A DNA stretch of 64,000 nt from Blastococcus sp. CT_GayMR16 (GCF_004570875.1 NZ_SPQK01000002.1:310001-374000); one strand, 5' to 3'. Shown: positions 16,080-25,380, numbered from the stretch's first letter. Program-made: numbers and translations. The notes: generated by a model not told the origin, from the sequence alone.

Positions 16080-16201
16080 CAGGCGTTGGTTCCTCTTCCG
16101 GGATGGGGGTCCGATCCGCGGGCGCGCACCAGGGCGCCAGGAGGATCGGGGACTCTCCACCGTAACCGTCCGGCGGGGCGCTTACTTCCCGGGAGGAGGT
16201 C

Positions 16202-17479
16202 TCAGATCCAGTCCCGCCGCAGCGGTGGCGGAGTTTCCCCGGGCTTCTGCAGCAGCACCTGGTGCACGCCCAGCTTGCCCGCCTCGAAGGCGAGCGCACT
16301 GGCCGACATGTAGAGCCGCCACACGCGGGCGCGTCCTTCGCTCGTCAGCGCGACGGCGTCGTCCCAGTGCTTCTCGAGGTTGTCCACCCAGGCCCGCAGG
16401 GTGAGGGCGTAGTGCTGTCGCAGCGCCTCGACGTCGAGCACCTCGAGGTCGTCGGAGGTCAGCGCGGTGACCATGTCGCCGAGGCTGATGAGTTCCCCGT
16501 CGGGGAAGACGTACCGGGCGATGAAGGTGTCGTCGTTCCAGGTGGTGGCCTCTTCGGCCCAGGAGATCGCGTGGTTGAGCAGCCGGCCACCCGGACGCAG
16601 CAGCACCCCGAGCGTGGCGGCATAGCCGGGCAGCTTCGCCCGCCCGACGTGCTCGGCCATGCCCACGGAGCTGATCGCGTCGAAGGGCCCGTCGTCGACC
16701 GCCCGGTAGTCCTGGACCCGGATCTCGACGGAACCGGTGAGACCCGCCTCGGCCACCCGCTTGCGGGCCAGCACCGCCTGCTCCTGGGACAGCGTGATGC
16801 CGACGACCTCGGCGCCGTACTCCCGTGCGGCGTGTATCGCCAGGCTGCCCCAGCCGCAGCCGACGTCCAGGAGGCGGACACCGGGGCGCAGTCCGAGCTT
16901 CCGGCAGACCAGGTCGAGCTTGGCGTCCTGGGCGGCCTCCAGACCGACGCTCTCGTCGTCCCAGACGGCGCAGGAGTAGACCATCGACGGCCCGAGGACC
17001 AGCCGGTAGAAGTCGTTGCCGATGTCGTAGTGGTGTGCCACGGCGGCGGCGTCCCGGCGCTTGCTGTGCAGGCGGCCGTACCGGCGGAGGCGCACCTCCT
17101 CGGGGGGAGGTGGCGGCTCGCGTCCGATGACGCCGAGGGCCAGGCCCGTGCGCACCAGGGCGAGTCGCTCGGCGACGGACGGGGCCGGAGACTCACCCGG
17201 CGCCAGGCGGCCGGTCGAGCTGAGGGCGGCGAAGGGCGTGTAGAGGTCGTCCTCGACGTCGAGCTCACCGGCGACGTAGGCGCGGGCCAGGCCCACCTCG
17301 TCAGGTGCCCACACGAGCCGGCGGATCGCCTGGGGGGACCGGATGATCACCAGCGGCGCGTCGTCCGGGCCGGCCACGCTGCCGTCCCACGCCTGCAGTC
17401 GCACCGGCAACCGGTCGACCCCGAGGACCGGTGCCAGCGCCCCGGCCAGCTGCTCGGCGACAGTCGTCTTCTCCGCCAT
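16202..17479 (-). CDS. Cyclopropane-fatty-acyl-phospholipid synthase family protein
   Basis: 425 residues. The N-terminal lipid-binding region is followed by HYDIGNDFYRLVLG (150-163), the SAM motif LLDVGCGWGS (203-212), the GITLSQEQ segment and the C-terminal RVWRLYMSASALAFE helix. The enzyme transfers a methylene or methyl group from S-adenosylmethionine to unsaturated acyl chains in membrane lipids. An AGGAGG site sits 6 bases before ATG 17479. A 17-bp palindrome lies 65 bases upstream. It interrupts the usual helicase_C_3/XPB pairing. Confidence 0.93.
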   Translation of the reverse strand: MAEKTTVAEQLAGALAPVLGVDRLPVRLQAWDGSVAGPDDAPLVIIRSPQAIRRLVWAPDEVGLARAYVAGELDVEDDLYTPFAALSSTGRLAPGESPAPSVAERLALVRTGLALGVIGREPPPPPEEVRLRRYGRLHSKRRDAAAVAHHYDIGNDFYRLVLGPSMVYSCAVWDDESVGLEAAQDAKLDLVCRKLGLRPGVRLLDVGCGWGSLAIHAAREYGAEVVGITLSQEQAVLARKRVAEAGLTGSVEIRVQDYRAVDDGPFDAISSVGMAEHVGRAKLPGYAATLGVLLRPGGRLLNHAISWAEEATTWNDDTFIARYVFPDGELISLGDMVTALTSDDLEVLDVEALRQHYALTLRAWVDNLEKHWDDAVALTSEGRARVWRLYMSASALAFEAGKLGVHQVLLQKPGETPPPLRRDWI

Positions 17480-17543
17480 CTGCGCCTCCTGAGTGACGCG
17501 GTGATCATCCGCCCCGTGACCGGTGCGGCACCACAGTCAGAAT

Positions 17544-17560
17544 GGTTGCGCAGCGCAACC
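17544..17560. promoter_or_regulatory. 17-bp palindromic operator candidate
   Basis: GGTTGCGC-A-GCGCAACC, perfect 8-bp arms around one base. It overlaps the last base of the upstream gene's stop codon and lies 65-81 bases before the CFA synthase start. Its size and symmetry suit a TetR-type dimer; the TetR gene in this window lies elsewhere, so the binder is unknown. Confidence 0.5.
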
Positions 17561-19827
17561 TACGCCTGTGCGGCCCCGGATGGCTTGTCTTCCTCCACGA
17601 GCGCGACGGATGTGATGCGATGCACGGCGAAGGTGCTGTTCTCCCCGCGGCGCTCGTCGTAGCCCTGGAGGAAACCGCCGGCCAGTGACACCGGACGGAC
17701 CACGCGCTGACTGCCGCTGCCCTGGGCGTCGACGTACCCGAGCCAGATCGGCAGGCCCGCGCTGACGGCGCGGGAGAGGAGCTCCAGCGTGCTCGCGGTG
17801 GTGACGCCCGGGATCTGGCGGACCGCCTCCCCGCGGCGGGCCGACAGCGCCGCGTCACCCGCGCGCATCTGCCGCACGGTGGTGTCGAGCTCGTCCGGCG
17901 TCAGGGGGCGCGGCGCGGGGGAGTGCTCGGTGCCGGTCCGTCGTCCGGCGGCGCGTGGTCGGGCCGCGGGCCGGGTGAGGACGGCGCCGCCCGGGTTCTC
18001 GCCGGCGGGGGCGTAGCCCGCGTCGCGCAGCACCGTGAGGATCTCGTCGGCACCCAGGCCGCTCACCAGCACCCCCGGGGCCAGCCGGCGTAGCTCGGCC
18101 GAGGCGGCCCGCCGGTCGTTGAGCACCTGGGACAGCAGGCCGTGGTCGTCGGAGCGCACGTAGGACTCGAAGGCGCCGACCCGGAGCCGGCCGTGCTGCC
18201 GGGCGACGTCGTCGATCAGGTAGTCCAGGGCCTGGGGCACGGGGGTCCGGGAGGCCTTGGTGAAGAAGTCGTGCAGGTCCGTCGCCGACCAACCTGCATC
18301 GAGGGCCCGCCGGACGCTGGACTCCGAGACGCGGAAGACCGTCGCGCCGCCCGAGGACTCGACGTCGGCGACGACGGCAAGGGTGTCGGCCAGCTCGGAG
18401 ACCAGTGGGCCCGGGGCGATCAGCGAGAGGTCGGGCTGGGTGAGCACGTGGTCGACCGGCTCGGGCAGCAGACCGCGCATGCCGTCGGAGGCGCCGTCCT
18501 CACCGCGGGCCAGCAGCCCCCGCCCGGCCGTGGAAAGCACCCCGCCGACGACGAGCCCGAGCCGGGCGGCCTCCGCCAGCATCGCGGGTACCGGTGCCAG
18601 CCGGTCGGCCCGGCGTGGGGTGCGCCAGCGCAGCAGGGCGACCAGGTCGTCGTCGGACAGCCCCGACCCCGGCCGGAACTCGCCGAGCACGGTCAGCGCC
18701 GAGCGGCGGATCGCGGGGGCGGTGTGCCGGACCAGGTCGGGCGACAGCGGGTTGACGGCCTTGCCGGCGACGTCGCGCTGTCCCACGAGCGACGGCAACC
18801 GGACGCCGCCCAGCCACCCGGCCGCGAGAGCAGCCCAGCGGTCGGGGAGGTCCTGCTCGCGCCAGATGTCGTAGCTGCGGGTGGGCAGCCACTCGTCGCG
18901 GTGCGGGCCCCCGACGTCGAGGAGTCCGGCGGCGTAGGCGAGCTCCAGCAACCACGCGGCCTCGGGCTCGCCGACGTGCAGCACGCGCGCCAGCCGCTTC
19001 TGGTCCCGGACGCCCACGCCGCCGCTGCGCAGCAGTCCTGCCGGTTCCTCCTCGAGGAGGCCGAGCAGCTCGCCGACCTTGCCGACGCTCTCCAATGCGG
19101 CACCCGCCGCCCGTCGGTCCACCGAGCCCTGCTCGTGGGTGGCGACCGCGGGTTCCGGGCGCAGCCGCGGCGGACCGAAGGGCCGGTCGCCCCGCAGGTG
19201 CAGACCGATCTCCCGCGGCAGCTCCACGTTCAGGGCGTCGATCCGGGCGAGCAGGCCCCGCTGGAGGAGGCGGCGGGCCGGCGTCCCGGCGCCGTCGGAC
19301 GGGCCGTCGGGCAGGTGTCCCACGGGTCGCTCCCCGGCCAGGCGCTCGAGCACCGCACGCTCGTCGGGCTGGAGCTCGTCGAGCGCCCCGGCGAGGTCGG
19401 CCGGCAACTGGATGCGCAGCTCGGCGGCGCGGCGGCCCAGCCCGGCGGGGTGCCGCACGGAGCGCCGGACCGGGTCGGGGGCGCGCAGGAGCTCGTCGCC
19501 CCAGAGCAGCGCGCGAGCCGTGAGCCGCTCGAGGGACGCGGTCAGGACGTCGTCGGGCAGGTCGGGCAGGGCGCCGGGGAGCTCGCCCGTGGCGACGCCG
19601 TCCGTGGGGGCGAGCAGCACCACGTCGAGCACCTGGAGCGTGGCGGCGTCCAGCTCGTCGAGGGCCCGGTCGACCGAGACGGGCACCGCGAGCCGGCTGG
19701 CCAGGGCGACGACGTCGGAGGGGGCGGGGCGGGCGACGTCGGGGCGGGCCACCAGCAACGCGCTCAGCTGCTCGTCGCTGCGGGTGCGCAGCCAGGCGGC
19801 CAGCGTCGGAGGAGGGTCCGTGGGCAT
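17560..19827 (-). CDS. Helicase-associated (helicase_C_3) domain protein
   Basis: 755 residues. It starts MPTDPPPTLAAWLRTRSDEQLSALLVARPD and contains repeated winged-helix-like segments, then a helicase_C_3 type domain (VLTQPDLSLIAPGPLVSELA, then VFRVSESSVRRALDAGWSATDLHDF) and a C-terminal WYL-like stretch (SRAVSAGLPIWLGYVDAQG to RITSVALVEED). There is no Walker motif. In other actinobacteria this protein sits next to XPB and is thought to act with it. ATG 19827 gives the conserved N-terminus; the ORF extends nine codons further. It is divergent from 19878. Confidence 0.88.
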   Translation of the reverse strand: MPTDPPPTLAAWLRTRSDEQLSALLVARPDVARPAPSDVVALASRLAVPVSVDRALDELDAATLQVLDVVLLAPTDGVATGELPGALPDLPDDVLTASLERLTARALLWGDELLRAPDPVRRSVRHPAGLGRRAAELRIQLPADLAGALDELQPDERAVLERLAGERPVGHLPDGPSDGAGTPARRLLQRGLLARIDALNVELPREIGLHLRGDRPFGPPRLRPEPAVATHEQGSVDRRAAGAALESVGKVGELLGLLEEEPAGLLRSGGVGVRDQKRLARVLHVGEPEAAWLLELAYAAGLLDVGGPHRDEWLPTRSYDIWREQDLPDRWAALAAGWLGGVRLPSLVGQRDVAGKAVNPLSPDLVRHTAPAIRRSALTVLGEFRPGSGLSDDDLVALLRWRTPRRADRLAPVPAMLAEAARLGLVVGGVLSTAGRGLLARGEDGASDGMRGLLPEPVDHVLTQPDLSLIAPGPLVSELADTLAVVADVESSGGATVFRVSESSVRRALDAGWSATDLHDFFTKASRTPVPQALDYLIDDVARQHGRLRVGAFESYVRSDDHGLLSQVLNDRRAASAELRRLAPGVLVSGLGADEILTVLRDAGYAPAGENPGGAVLTRPAARPRAAGRRTGTEHSPAPRPLTPDELDTTVRQMRAGDAALSARRGEAVRQIPGVTTASTLELLSRAVSAGLPIWLGYVDAQGSGSQRVVRPVSLAGGFLQGYDERRGENSTFAVHRITSVALVEEDKPSGAAQA

Positions 19828-19877
19828 CCGGTCCACGCTACGTCGTCGTCGCAAGCGGCTGCTGACAGCATGGAGGG

Positions 19878-20390
19878 ATGCAACCGGGAGGCGACGATCC
19901 GCAGACCCGCTCGGCCCTCGCCGCCCACCAGGTGGGTGCGCTGCGCTGGCTCGGCGGCGGCGTCATCGCCGTCGTGCTCGCTGCCCTGCTCGGCACCGCG
20001 GCCGCCGCGATGGCCGGCAGCAGCGGGCGGCGGGTGCCGGCCGCCGGCCTGGTCGTCGTCGCGCTCGTCTTCATCGGCATCGTCGCCGTCGGCGCCGGCA
20101 TCGGCGCGCTGCTGCGGACGGTGCGCTGGCGACGGGCCCTGGCGGCGGCGAGCTGGCGGACCGGGACGCTGCGCAGCGCCGGCCCGTCGGTCATGGCGTT
20201 CGAGCCCGACGGCTCCGACGAGTCGGTGTCCCTCCGGCTGCTCAGCACCGCGATCTGGCGGACCCGGGCGGTGCAGGGCCTGGACGGCGCCGAGGTGCGG
20301 GCGGCCCCCGTCGGCGGCGGGCAGTGGGTGTTGACGGCGGACGGCCTGGGCACGATGGTCGGAGCCCGGTCGGTGCGCCGGCGTTCCTGA
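19878..20390 (+). CDS. Hypothetical membrane protein
   Basis: 170 residues. Two membrane helices (about 23-47 and 56-80: GGGVIAVVLAALLGTAAAAM and AAGLVVVALVFIGIVAVGAGIGALL) and a soluble C-terminal domain of about 85 residues rich in beta strands (WVLTADGLGTMVGARS). Family not recognised. GGAGGG sits immediately before ATG 19878, which is very close for an SD. The start is 50 bases from the divergent helicase-associated gene. Confidence 0.72.
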   Translation: MQPGGDDPQTRSALAAHQVGALRWLGGGVIAVVLAALLGTAAAAMAGSSGRRVPAAGLVVVALVFIGIVAVGAGIGALLRTVRWRRALAAASWRTGTLRSAGPSVMAFEPDGSDESVSLRLLSTAIWRTRAVQGLDGAEVRAAPVGGGQWVLTADGLGTMVGARSVRRRS

Positions 20391-20491
20391 GCGACGGGCC
20401 CGGGCGGGGGACTGTGCGTGCGCACGACGGGTGGTGTCCGCGAAGATGACCCCGACGTGCGCCGCGCGGTGCACCTGGACACGGAGGCGAC

Positions 20492-20713
20492 ATGGCCAAG
20501 CGCAAGGCGAAGAACGTGCACCTGGTGGAGCCCACCTGGGGTCAGTCCGAGGACGGCGGCCCGCCGCTGACCGAGCTGACCAGCGAGTCCGCCGGCGCGC
20601 TGTCGCCCTTCGGTGAGGACCACAGCTTTCCGCTGCCGGTCGACCTGATCCGGTACGCCCACCCGACCGACAAGCCCAACCGCGCCGGCGTTCAGGTGGT
20701 GGAGGGCCGGTGA
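20492..20713 (+). CDS. Small hypothetical protein coupled to acyl-CoA synthetase
   Basis: 73 residues starting [20 protein letters not shown]. Basic N-terminus, then Pro/Glu-rich with [21 protein letters not shown], no helix or signal predicted by eye. ATG 20492 has a GGAGGCGAC purine-rich site. Its stop overlaps the GTG of the acyl-CoA synthetase (GTGA), so translation is probably coupled. Function unknown. Confidence 0.65.
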   Translation: MAKRKAKNVHLVEPTWGQSEDGGPPLTELTSESAGALSPFGEDHSFPLPVDLIRYAHPTDKPNRAGVQVVEGR

Positions 20714-22365
20714 GTGCACCCGCGCTGCCGTCCTACAGCAGCGGGACCTCCACGGTCCCCCTGCTGGGCGACACGATCGGGGCGAACCTGGATCGGACGG
20801 CGGCGCGGGTCGGCGAGCACGAGGCGCTGGTCGAGTGCGCCACGAGCCGGCGCTTCAGCTATCCCGGGCTGGTCGCGGCGGTCGACGCCTGCGCGCTCGG
20901 CCTCGACGCCCTCGGGGTGCAGAAGGGCGACCGCGTCGGCATCTGGGCGCCCAACTGCGCCGAGTGGGTGTTCGTGCAGTACGGCACGGCCAAGCTCGGC
21001 GCGATCCTGGTCAACATCAACCCCGCGTACCGCACGCACGAACTGGGCTACGTGCTGAAGCAGGCCGGGATCTCGGTGCTGGTGTCGGCGCCGCAACTCA
21101 AGACCAGTGACTATCGCGCGATGGTCGCCGAGGTCCGCGGCGAGTGCCCCGAACTGCGGGAGGTGCTGTTCCTCGGTGACCCCGAGTGGGAGCAGCTGCT
21201 CGCCACCGGCCGGAGCGCCGACCGCGGCCTCCTGGCCCAGCGGGAGACCGAACTGTCGGCCGACGACCCGATCAACATCCAGTACACCTCCGGGACGACG
21301 GGCTTCCCCAAGGGCGCGACGCTGACCCACCACAACCTGCTCAACAACGGGTTCTTCGTGGGCGAGGGCTGCGGCTACACCGAGGCAGACCGGATCTGCA
21401 TCCCGGTGCCCTACTACCACTGCTTCGGCATGGGGATGGGCAACCTCGCGGCGACCTCGCACGGCGCGACGATGGTGATCCCCGCGCCGGGCTTCGACCC
21501 CGCGCTGACCCTGCAGGCCGTGCAGGACGAGAAGTGCACGTCGCTGTACGGCGTCCCCACGATGTTCATCGCCGAACTGGCGCTGCCGAACTTCGCCACC
21601 TACGACCTCACCAGCCTGCGCACCGGGATCATGGCCGGCTCGCCGTGCCCGGTGGAGGTCATGAAGCGGGTGGTCACCGAGATGGGCATGGACGAGGTGA
21701 CCATCTGCTACGGCATGACCGAGACGTCCCCGGTCTCGACCCAGACGGGCGCCGACGACGACCTCGACCGGCGCACCTCGACCGTCGGGCGGGTGCACCC
21801 GCACCTGGAGGTAAAGATCGTCGACCCGGCCACGGGGCTCACCGTGCCCCGCGGGGAGACCGGCGAGTTCTGCACCCGTGGGTACTCGGTGATGCTCGGC
21901 TACTGGGAGGAGGCTGAAGTCACCGCGAAGACCATCGATTCCGCCCGCTGGATGCACACCGGCGACCTCGCGGTCATGGACGGCGAGGGCTACCTCAACA
22001 TCGTCGGCCGGATCAAGGACATGGTCATCCGCGGCGGGGAGAACGTGTACCCGCGGGAGATCGAGGAGTTCCTCTACACCCACCCGGACATCGTCGACGC
22101 CCAGGTCATCGGGGTGCCCGACGAGCGGTACGGCGAGGAGCTCATGGCCTGGGTGCGGCTGCGCGAGGGCGCCGATCCGCTCACCGCCGAGGGCCTGCGC
22201 GAGTTCTGCACCGGCAAGCTGGCCCACTACAAGGTGCCGCGCTACGTCAAGATCGTCGAGGAGTTCCCGATGACCGTGACGGGCAAGATCCGCAAGGTCG
22301 AGATGCGCAGCGTCTCCGTCGAGGAGCTCGGCCTCGAGGGCGCCGCGGCGGTCAAGAACGCCTGA
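20710..22365 (+). CDS. Acyl-CoA synthetase (AMP-binding, FadD-like)
   Basis: 551 residues of the ANL superfamily. P-loop-like motif [12 protein letters not shown] (about 196-207), the GMTETSPVS motif, [22 protein letters not shown] hinge and a conserved catalytic Lys in VTGKIRK near the C-terminus. It activates a carboxylic acid to acyl-AMP and then acyl-CoA; close relatives act on medium- to long-chain fatty acids. GTG 20710 gives the GTGA overlap with the 73-residue gene. A palindromic terminator follows. Confidence 0.95.
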   Translation: MSAPALPSYSSGTSTVPLLGDTIGANLDRTAARVGEHEALVECATSRRFSYPGLVAAVDACALGLDALGVQKGDRVGIWAPNCAEWVFVQYGTAKLGAILVNINPAYRTHELGYVLKQAGISVLVSAPQLKTSDYRAMVAEVRGECPELREVLFLGDPEWEQLLATGRSADRGLLAQRETELSADDPINIQYTSGTTGFPKGATLTHHNLLNNGFFVGEGCGYTEADRICIPVPYYHCFGMGMGNLAATSHGATMVIPAPGFDPALTLQAVQDEKCTSLYGVPTMFIAELALPNFATYDLTSLRTGIMAGSPCPVEVMKRVVTEMGMDEVTICYGMTETSPVSTQTGADDDLDRRTSTVGRVHPHLEVKIVDPATGLTVPRGETGEFCTRGYSVMLGYWEEAEVTAKTIDSARWMHTGDLAVMDGEGYLNIVGRIKDMVIRGGENVYPREIEEFLYTHPDIVDAQVIGVPDERYGEELMAWVRLREGADPLTAEGLREFCTGKLAHYKVPRYVKIVEEFPMTVTGKIRKVEMRSVSVEELGLEGAAAVKNA

Positions 22366-22366
22366 C

Positions 22367-22389
22367 GGGCCTTTATGGCCATAAGGGCC
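22367..22389. terminator. Hairpin between converging genes
   Basis: Near-perfect palindrome around TTATGGCCATAA with GGGCC/GGCC flanks, starting right after the synthetase stop and ending 7 bases before the stop of the reverse gene. Likely shared terminator. Confidence 0.6.
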
Positions 22390-22395
22390 GGGGGC

Positions 22396-22731
22396 TCAGG
22401 CCTTGGCCTTGGAGGACGACGCCGGGGTCAGTCGCACGATCAGCTTGGACACCAGGCTGCCGACGACGACCCAGATCAGCGCGGCCAGCCCGTCGTTGAT
22501 GGCCTCGGCGATCTTCGGGTCCGACGGCGTGAACAGGTTCTTGGTGAACCAGCCGAAGGTGTCCCGCCAGCCGGCGGTGAAGCGGACCAGCAGGTTGTCC
22601 GGGTTGGCCTCGAACAGCACGAAGACCGCGTGGACCACGATCAGCGCGGCGATCACCGAGCACACGACCCGGACGATCGTCGCGAGGAGGGTGAAGACGC
22701 GGGCTGAACCGGTGCTGGCCATGCGCGTCAT
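22396..22731 (-). CDS. Hypothetical two-helix membrane protein
   Basis: 111 residues. Membrane helices at about 14-40 (LLATIVRVVCSVIAALIVVHAVFVLF) and 83-101 (LAALIWVVVGSLVSKLIV), a loop with FTAGWRDTFGWFTKNLFTPSDPKI, and a basic C-terminus. It resembles the small membrane proteins found across actinobacteria with no assigned role. ATG 22731 or ATG 22722 can be the start. Confidence 0.72.
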   Translation of the reverse strand: MTRMASTGSARVFTLLATIVRVVCSVIAALIVVHAVFVLFEANPDNLLVRFTAGWRDTFGWFTKNLFTPSDPKIAEAINDGLAALIWVVVGSLVSKLIVRLTPASSSKAKA

Positions 22732-22771
22732 GATCTACCTGTGACCACCGGTCCGCATCCGGTGCGGGCGA

Positions 22772-23539
22772 TCACGAGGGTCCGCAGGGGACGACGAGCG
22801 CCCGGTGGTCGGACAGCGGGAGCCGCACCGCCTCGGCCGCCCCGGTCGCTCGCACGCCGCCGCGGGCCAGCACGTGGTCCAGCTGCCGCCGCGGATGGTC
22901 GACCGGGAAGGTCGGGGCGGTCGCCAGGGGCCGCAGCCCGGTGACCCGGGCGGCCTGCCGCTGCTCCATGTTGAGGTCGCCGATGACCACGAGCGGCTCC
23001 CGTGTGCCGGTGAGCGAGCGGACCAGCCGGCTCAGCTGCAGCGCGCTCCACCCCGGGATGAACGACAGGTGGGTGTTGCAGACGGTGAACTCCCCGAACG
23101 GGCCGTCCAGGACGGCGGCGACGGCGACCCGTGGCTCGTCGCTCACCCAGATCGGCTTGCGCGAGCCCTTGAACCACATCGGGACGCCGGCGCGGAGTGC
23201 GGGCAGCCGGACCACGCGCCACGAGACCACCGGGTACCGGGACAGCAGCGCGATGCCGTACGTGGCCGACCCGGGCTGCTCGTCGCCGGTGGCCGCCATC
23301 CAGGTGCCACCGGGTGTGCCGGCGAGCGCGGCGACGAACTGGTGCTCCGGGGCGCCCATGGCTTCGGCGGCGACCGCGGTGAGGTCGGCGCCGAACGAGC
23401 GCGGCTGGTCGCGGTCGACCTCCTGCAGCCCCAGGACGTCGGCGTCCAGGCTCTTCACGGCGGCGGCGAGACGGTCGACGTCGACCTGGCCGTCGGCCAA
23501 TGAACGCCCGTGCAGGATGTTGAAGGTCGCGATGCGCAC
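22772..23539 (-). CDS. Endonuclease/exonuclease/phosphatase family protein
   Basis: 255 residues. EEP-fold motifs: ATFNILHGR at the start, LGLQEVDRDQPRS (metal-ligand Glu), GIALLSRYPV, VCNTHLSF, VVIGDLNM (Asp/Asn), and the closing QLDHVL and LSDHRALV (catalytic His). Members are Mg-dependent phosphodiesterases acting on DNA, lipids or inositol phosphates. GTG 23539 puts the first strand at residue 3; the longer ORF has no homologous-looking extension. Monocistronic. Confidence 0.88.
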   Translation of the reverse strand: MRIATFNILHGRSLADGQVDVDRLAAAVKSLDADVLGLQEVDRDQPRSFGADLTAVAAEAMGAPEHQFVAALAGTPGGTWMAATGDEQPGSATYGIALLSRYPVVSWRVVRLPALRAGVPMWFKGSRKPIWVSDEPRVAVAAVLDGPFGEFTVCNTHLSFIPGWSALQLSRLVRSLTGTREPLVVIGDLNMEQRQAARVTGLRPLATAPTFPVDHPRRQLDHVLARGGVRATGAAEAVRLPLSDHRALVVPCGPS

Positions 23540-23615
23540 GCTCGACCTGTGCCCCGCCCGGGCCGGTTCTACCGCCCGTGTGCGTGCGACGGGCCGGACG
23601 GGTAGCAGGAGGAGC

Positions 23616-24182
23616 GTGCAGCCATCGGACCGGGACGAGATCCGGGAACTCCTCAAGCGCACCGCGGTCGCGCTCAAGAAGGGGAACGTGCCGTTCGCCC
23701 TCTGCGGCGGCTACGCCGCGTGGGTGCTGGGCGCTCCGGAGCCCGACCACGACGCCGACTTCCTCGTGCCCGCCGCGGAGGCGGAGCGGGCGGCGAAGGT
23801 CCTGGCCGACGCGGGCCTCGAGGTGCAGGACCCGGCGGAGGACTGGCTGCTCAAGGTGGTCAGCGGGGGATCGTTCGTCGACGTCCTGTGGCGCACCTGC
23901 GGTCATCCGGTGGAGACGGACCTGATCGAGCGGTCGGAGGTCCGCCCCGTCCTCTCGGTGCAGATGCCGGTCCTCGCCGCGACCGACATCCTCGTGACCA
24001 AGCTGATGGCGCTCGACGAGCACTACTGCGACTTCGCCCGGATGCTCCCGGTCGCGCGGGCACTGCGGGAGCAGGTCGACTGGGCCGAGGTCGGCCGGGA
24101 GGTCGCCGGCAACGACTTCGCGGTCGTCTTCCTGGACCTGCTCGACCGCCTCGACGTCGTGCCGCGCACTAGCGCAGCGTGA
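23616..24182 (+). CDS. Nucleotidyltransferase-like protein
   Basis: 188 residues. ALCGGYAAWVLGAPEPDHDADFLV has the GG-x(n)-D-x-D pattern of the Pol-beta nucleotidyltransferase fold, as in AbiEii or MNT-type proteins, and VTKLMALDEHYCDFARMLPVAR fits the following helical part. The enzyme may add nucleotides to tRNA or proteins; the AbiEii case is a type IV toxin, but no AbiEi-like partner is adjacent. GTG 23616 has a GCAGGAGGA site. The 3' end overlaps the converging DUF202 gene by 14 bases. Confidence 0.75.
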   Translation: MQPSDRDEIRELLKRTAVALKKGNVPFALCGGYAAWVLGAPEPDHDADFLVPAAEAERAAKVLADAGLEVQDPAEDWLLKVVSGGSFVDVLWRTCGHPVETDLIERSEVRPVLSVQMPVLAATDILVTKLMALDEHYCDFARMLPVARALREQVDWAEVGREVAGNDFAVVFLDLLDRLDVVPRTSAA

Positions 24183-24483
24183 CGATCACGGCCGCGGCCG
24201 CCGCGACGGCCACGAGCACGACGGCGGTCGTGACGGCGGCCATCGCGGCCGGGGCCGCGACGCCCGCCCCCGCGGTCCGCTGCCGCTGCAGCAGGCGGTA
24301 GCGCCACGGCGTCAGCACACCCAGGACGCCGATCCCGACCAGCCCGGCGATGCCGGCAGCGACCAGCAGGCCGGCCGACCCGTCGGTGAGTGCGCGGTGC
24401 CCGACCAGCCCGGCCACGGCGAGGATCCCCAGCCCGGTGCGCTGCCACGCCAGGTCGGTGCGCTCGGCCGGGCCGGCTGTCAC
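24169..24483 (-). CDS. DUF202 membrane protein
   Basis: 104 residues: DLAWQRTGLGILAVAGLVGHRAL is the DUF202 signature (R-T in the first helix), followed by two more hydrophobic helices. Role unknown. ATG 24483 overlaps the preceding DUF202 stop by four bases (ATGA-type junction). Confidence 0.85.
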   Translation of the reverse strand: MTAGPAERTDLAWQRTGLGILAVAGLVGHRALTDGSAGLLVAAGIAGLVGIGVLGVLTPWRYRLLQRQRTAGAGVAAPAAMAAVTTAVVLVAVAAAAAVIVTLR

Positions 24484-24839
24484 CGGTGCAGCACCTCGAT
24501 CGCCACGAGGACGCCGACGACCACCACGACGGCGGCGATCGCGGTGGCCAGGACGGTCGGCACCGAGCCCCGGGGAAGCGGCCGGTCGTCGCGGATCGCG
24601 TCCTCGTTCGCCCGCCAGCGGTGATGACCGGCCACCGCGACGCCCAGCCCGAGGAGCACGAGTCCGAGCGCCACCGCGCCGCTGCCCCAGGGAACGCCGA
24701 GGTCGGGTGCGTAGGTGGCCACCGCGACGCCGCCGGCCACCAGGGCGAGGGCGGTCCGCAGCCAGGCCAGCAGCGTTCGCTCGTTGGCGAGGGTGAACCG
24801 GTAGTCGGGATGACCGGGTGCGTCCGCGGGTGTGGGCAC
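24480..24839 (-). CDS. DUF202 (YidH-like) membrane protein
   Basis: 119 residues with FTLANERTLLAWLRTALALVAGGVAV, the YidH/DUF202 signature, and three membrane helices. The HHRWRANEDAIRDDRPLPR loop is cytoplasmic-looking. Forms a two-gene operon with the smaller DUF202 protein; such pairs are common and unassigned. Confidence 0.88.
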   Translation of the reverse strand: MPTPADAPGHPDYRFTLANERTLLAWLRTALALVAGGVAVATYAPDLGVPWGSGAVALGLVLLGLGVAVAGHHRWRANEDAIRDDRPLPRGSVPTVLATAIAAVVVVVGVLVAIEVLHR

Positions 24840-24893
24840 GCGGTCAGGCTAGGGCCGCAGGTCATGGCGGCTCGCGGTTGCGGCACCGGCGGT

Positions 24894-24940
24894 TAACCTG
24901 TCGGGCGAGCGGCCTGGGGGTCGCCGTCGTCCCCCCGGCC
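24894..24940 (+). promoter_or_regulatory. Promoter and 5' leader hairpin of cold shock gene
   Basis: TAACCT (24894-24899) is a good -10. A 10-bp near-perfect stem (24911-24920 with 24931-24940, one T-C mismatch) lies in the predicted leader, about 40 bases before the start codon. Long structured leaders regulate cold shock mRNAs in other bacteria; here it is only inferred. Confidence 0.45.
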
Positions 24941-24980
24941 TGCGTGCCGGACCTGGCTGCTAGTGACTGAGGGATCCAAC

Positions 24981-25376
24981 GTGCCCACCGGCAAGGTCAA
25001 GTGGTTCAACCCGGAGAAGGGTTTCGGCTTCCTCGCGCGCGAGGACGGCCCGGACGTCTTCGTGCACAAGGACGCCCTCCCGGCGGGAACGGACGAGCTG
25101 AAGCCGGGGCAGCGCGTGGAGTTCGGGATCGTCGCCGGCCGCCGTGGTGACCAGGCGCTGCAGGTCCGCATCCTCGACCCGCTGCCGTCGGTGACGGCCT
25201 CGGTCGCCGCGGCGAGCCGGAAGAAGCCCGACGACCTGGTCCCGATCATCGAGGACCTGATCAAGCTGCTCGACGACGTCGGCGAGGGCCTGCGCCGGGG
25301 CCGGCACCCCGACCGCTCGGAGTCCCGCAAGGTGGCGTCCGTGCTGCGCGCCGTCGCCACCGACCTCGAGGGCTGA
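24981..25376 (+). CDS. Cold shock domain protein with C-terminal extension
   Basis: 131 residues. Residues 1-65 are the CSD with RNP1-type [10 protein letters not shown] and RNP2-type DVFVHKDAL motifs, binding single-stranded RNA or DNA as a chaperone. Residues 66-131 are an extension ([27 protein letters not shown], then a Ser/Arg tail) typical of the longer actinobacterial CspB-type proteins. GTG 24981 ([10 protein letters not shown]) has GAGGGATC 5-12 bases upstream; GTG 24963 is the alternative. Ends four bases from the converging DUF2771 gene. Confidence 0.92.
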   Translation: MPTGKVKWFNPEKGFGFLAREDGPDVFVHKDALPAGTDELKPGQRVEFGIVAGRRGDQALQVRILDPLPSVTASVAAASRKKPDDLVPIIEDLIKLLDDVGEGLRRGRHPDRSESRKVASVLRAVATDLEG

Positions 25377-25380
25377 GGCC

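Noticed and set aside
23616-24182. AbiE-type abortive infection system
   Set aside because: The nucleotidyltransferase fold is visible but no AbiEi antitoxin-like gene is adjacent, and the DUF202 pair is on the other strand.
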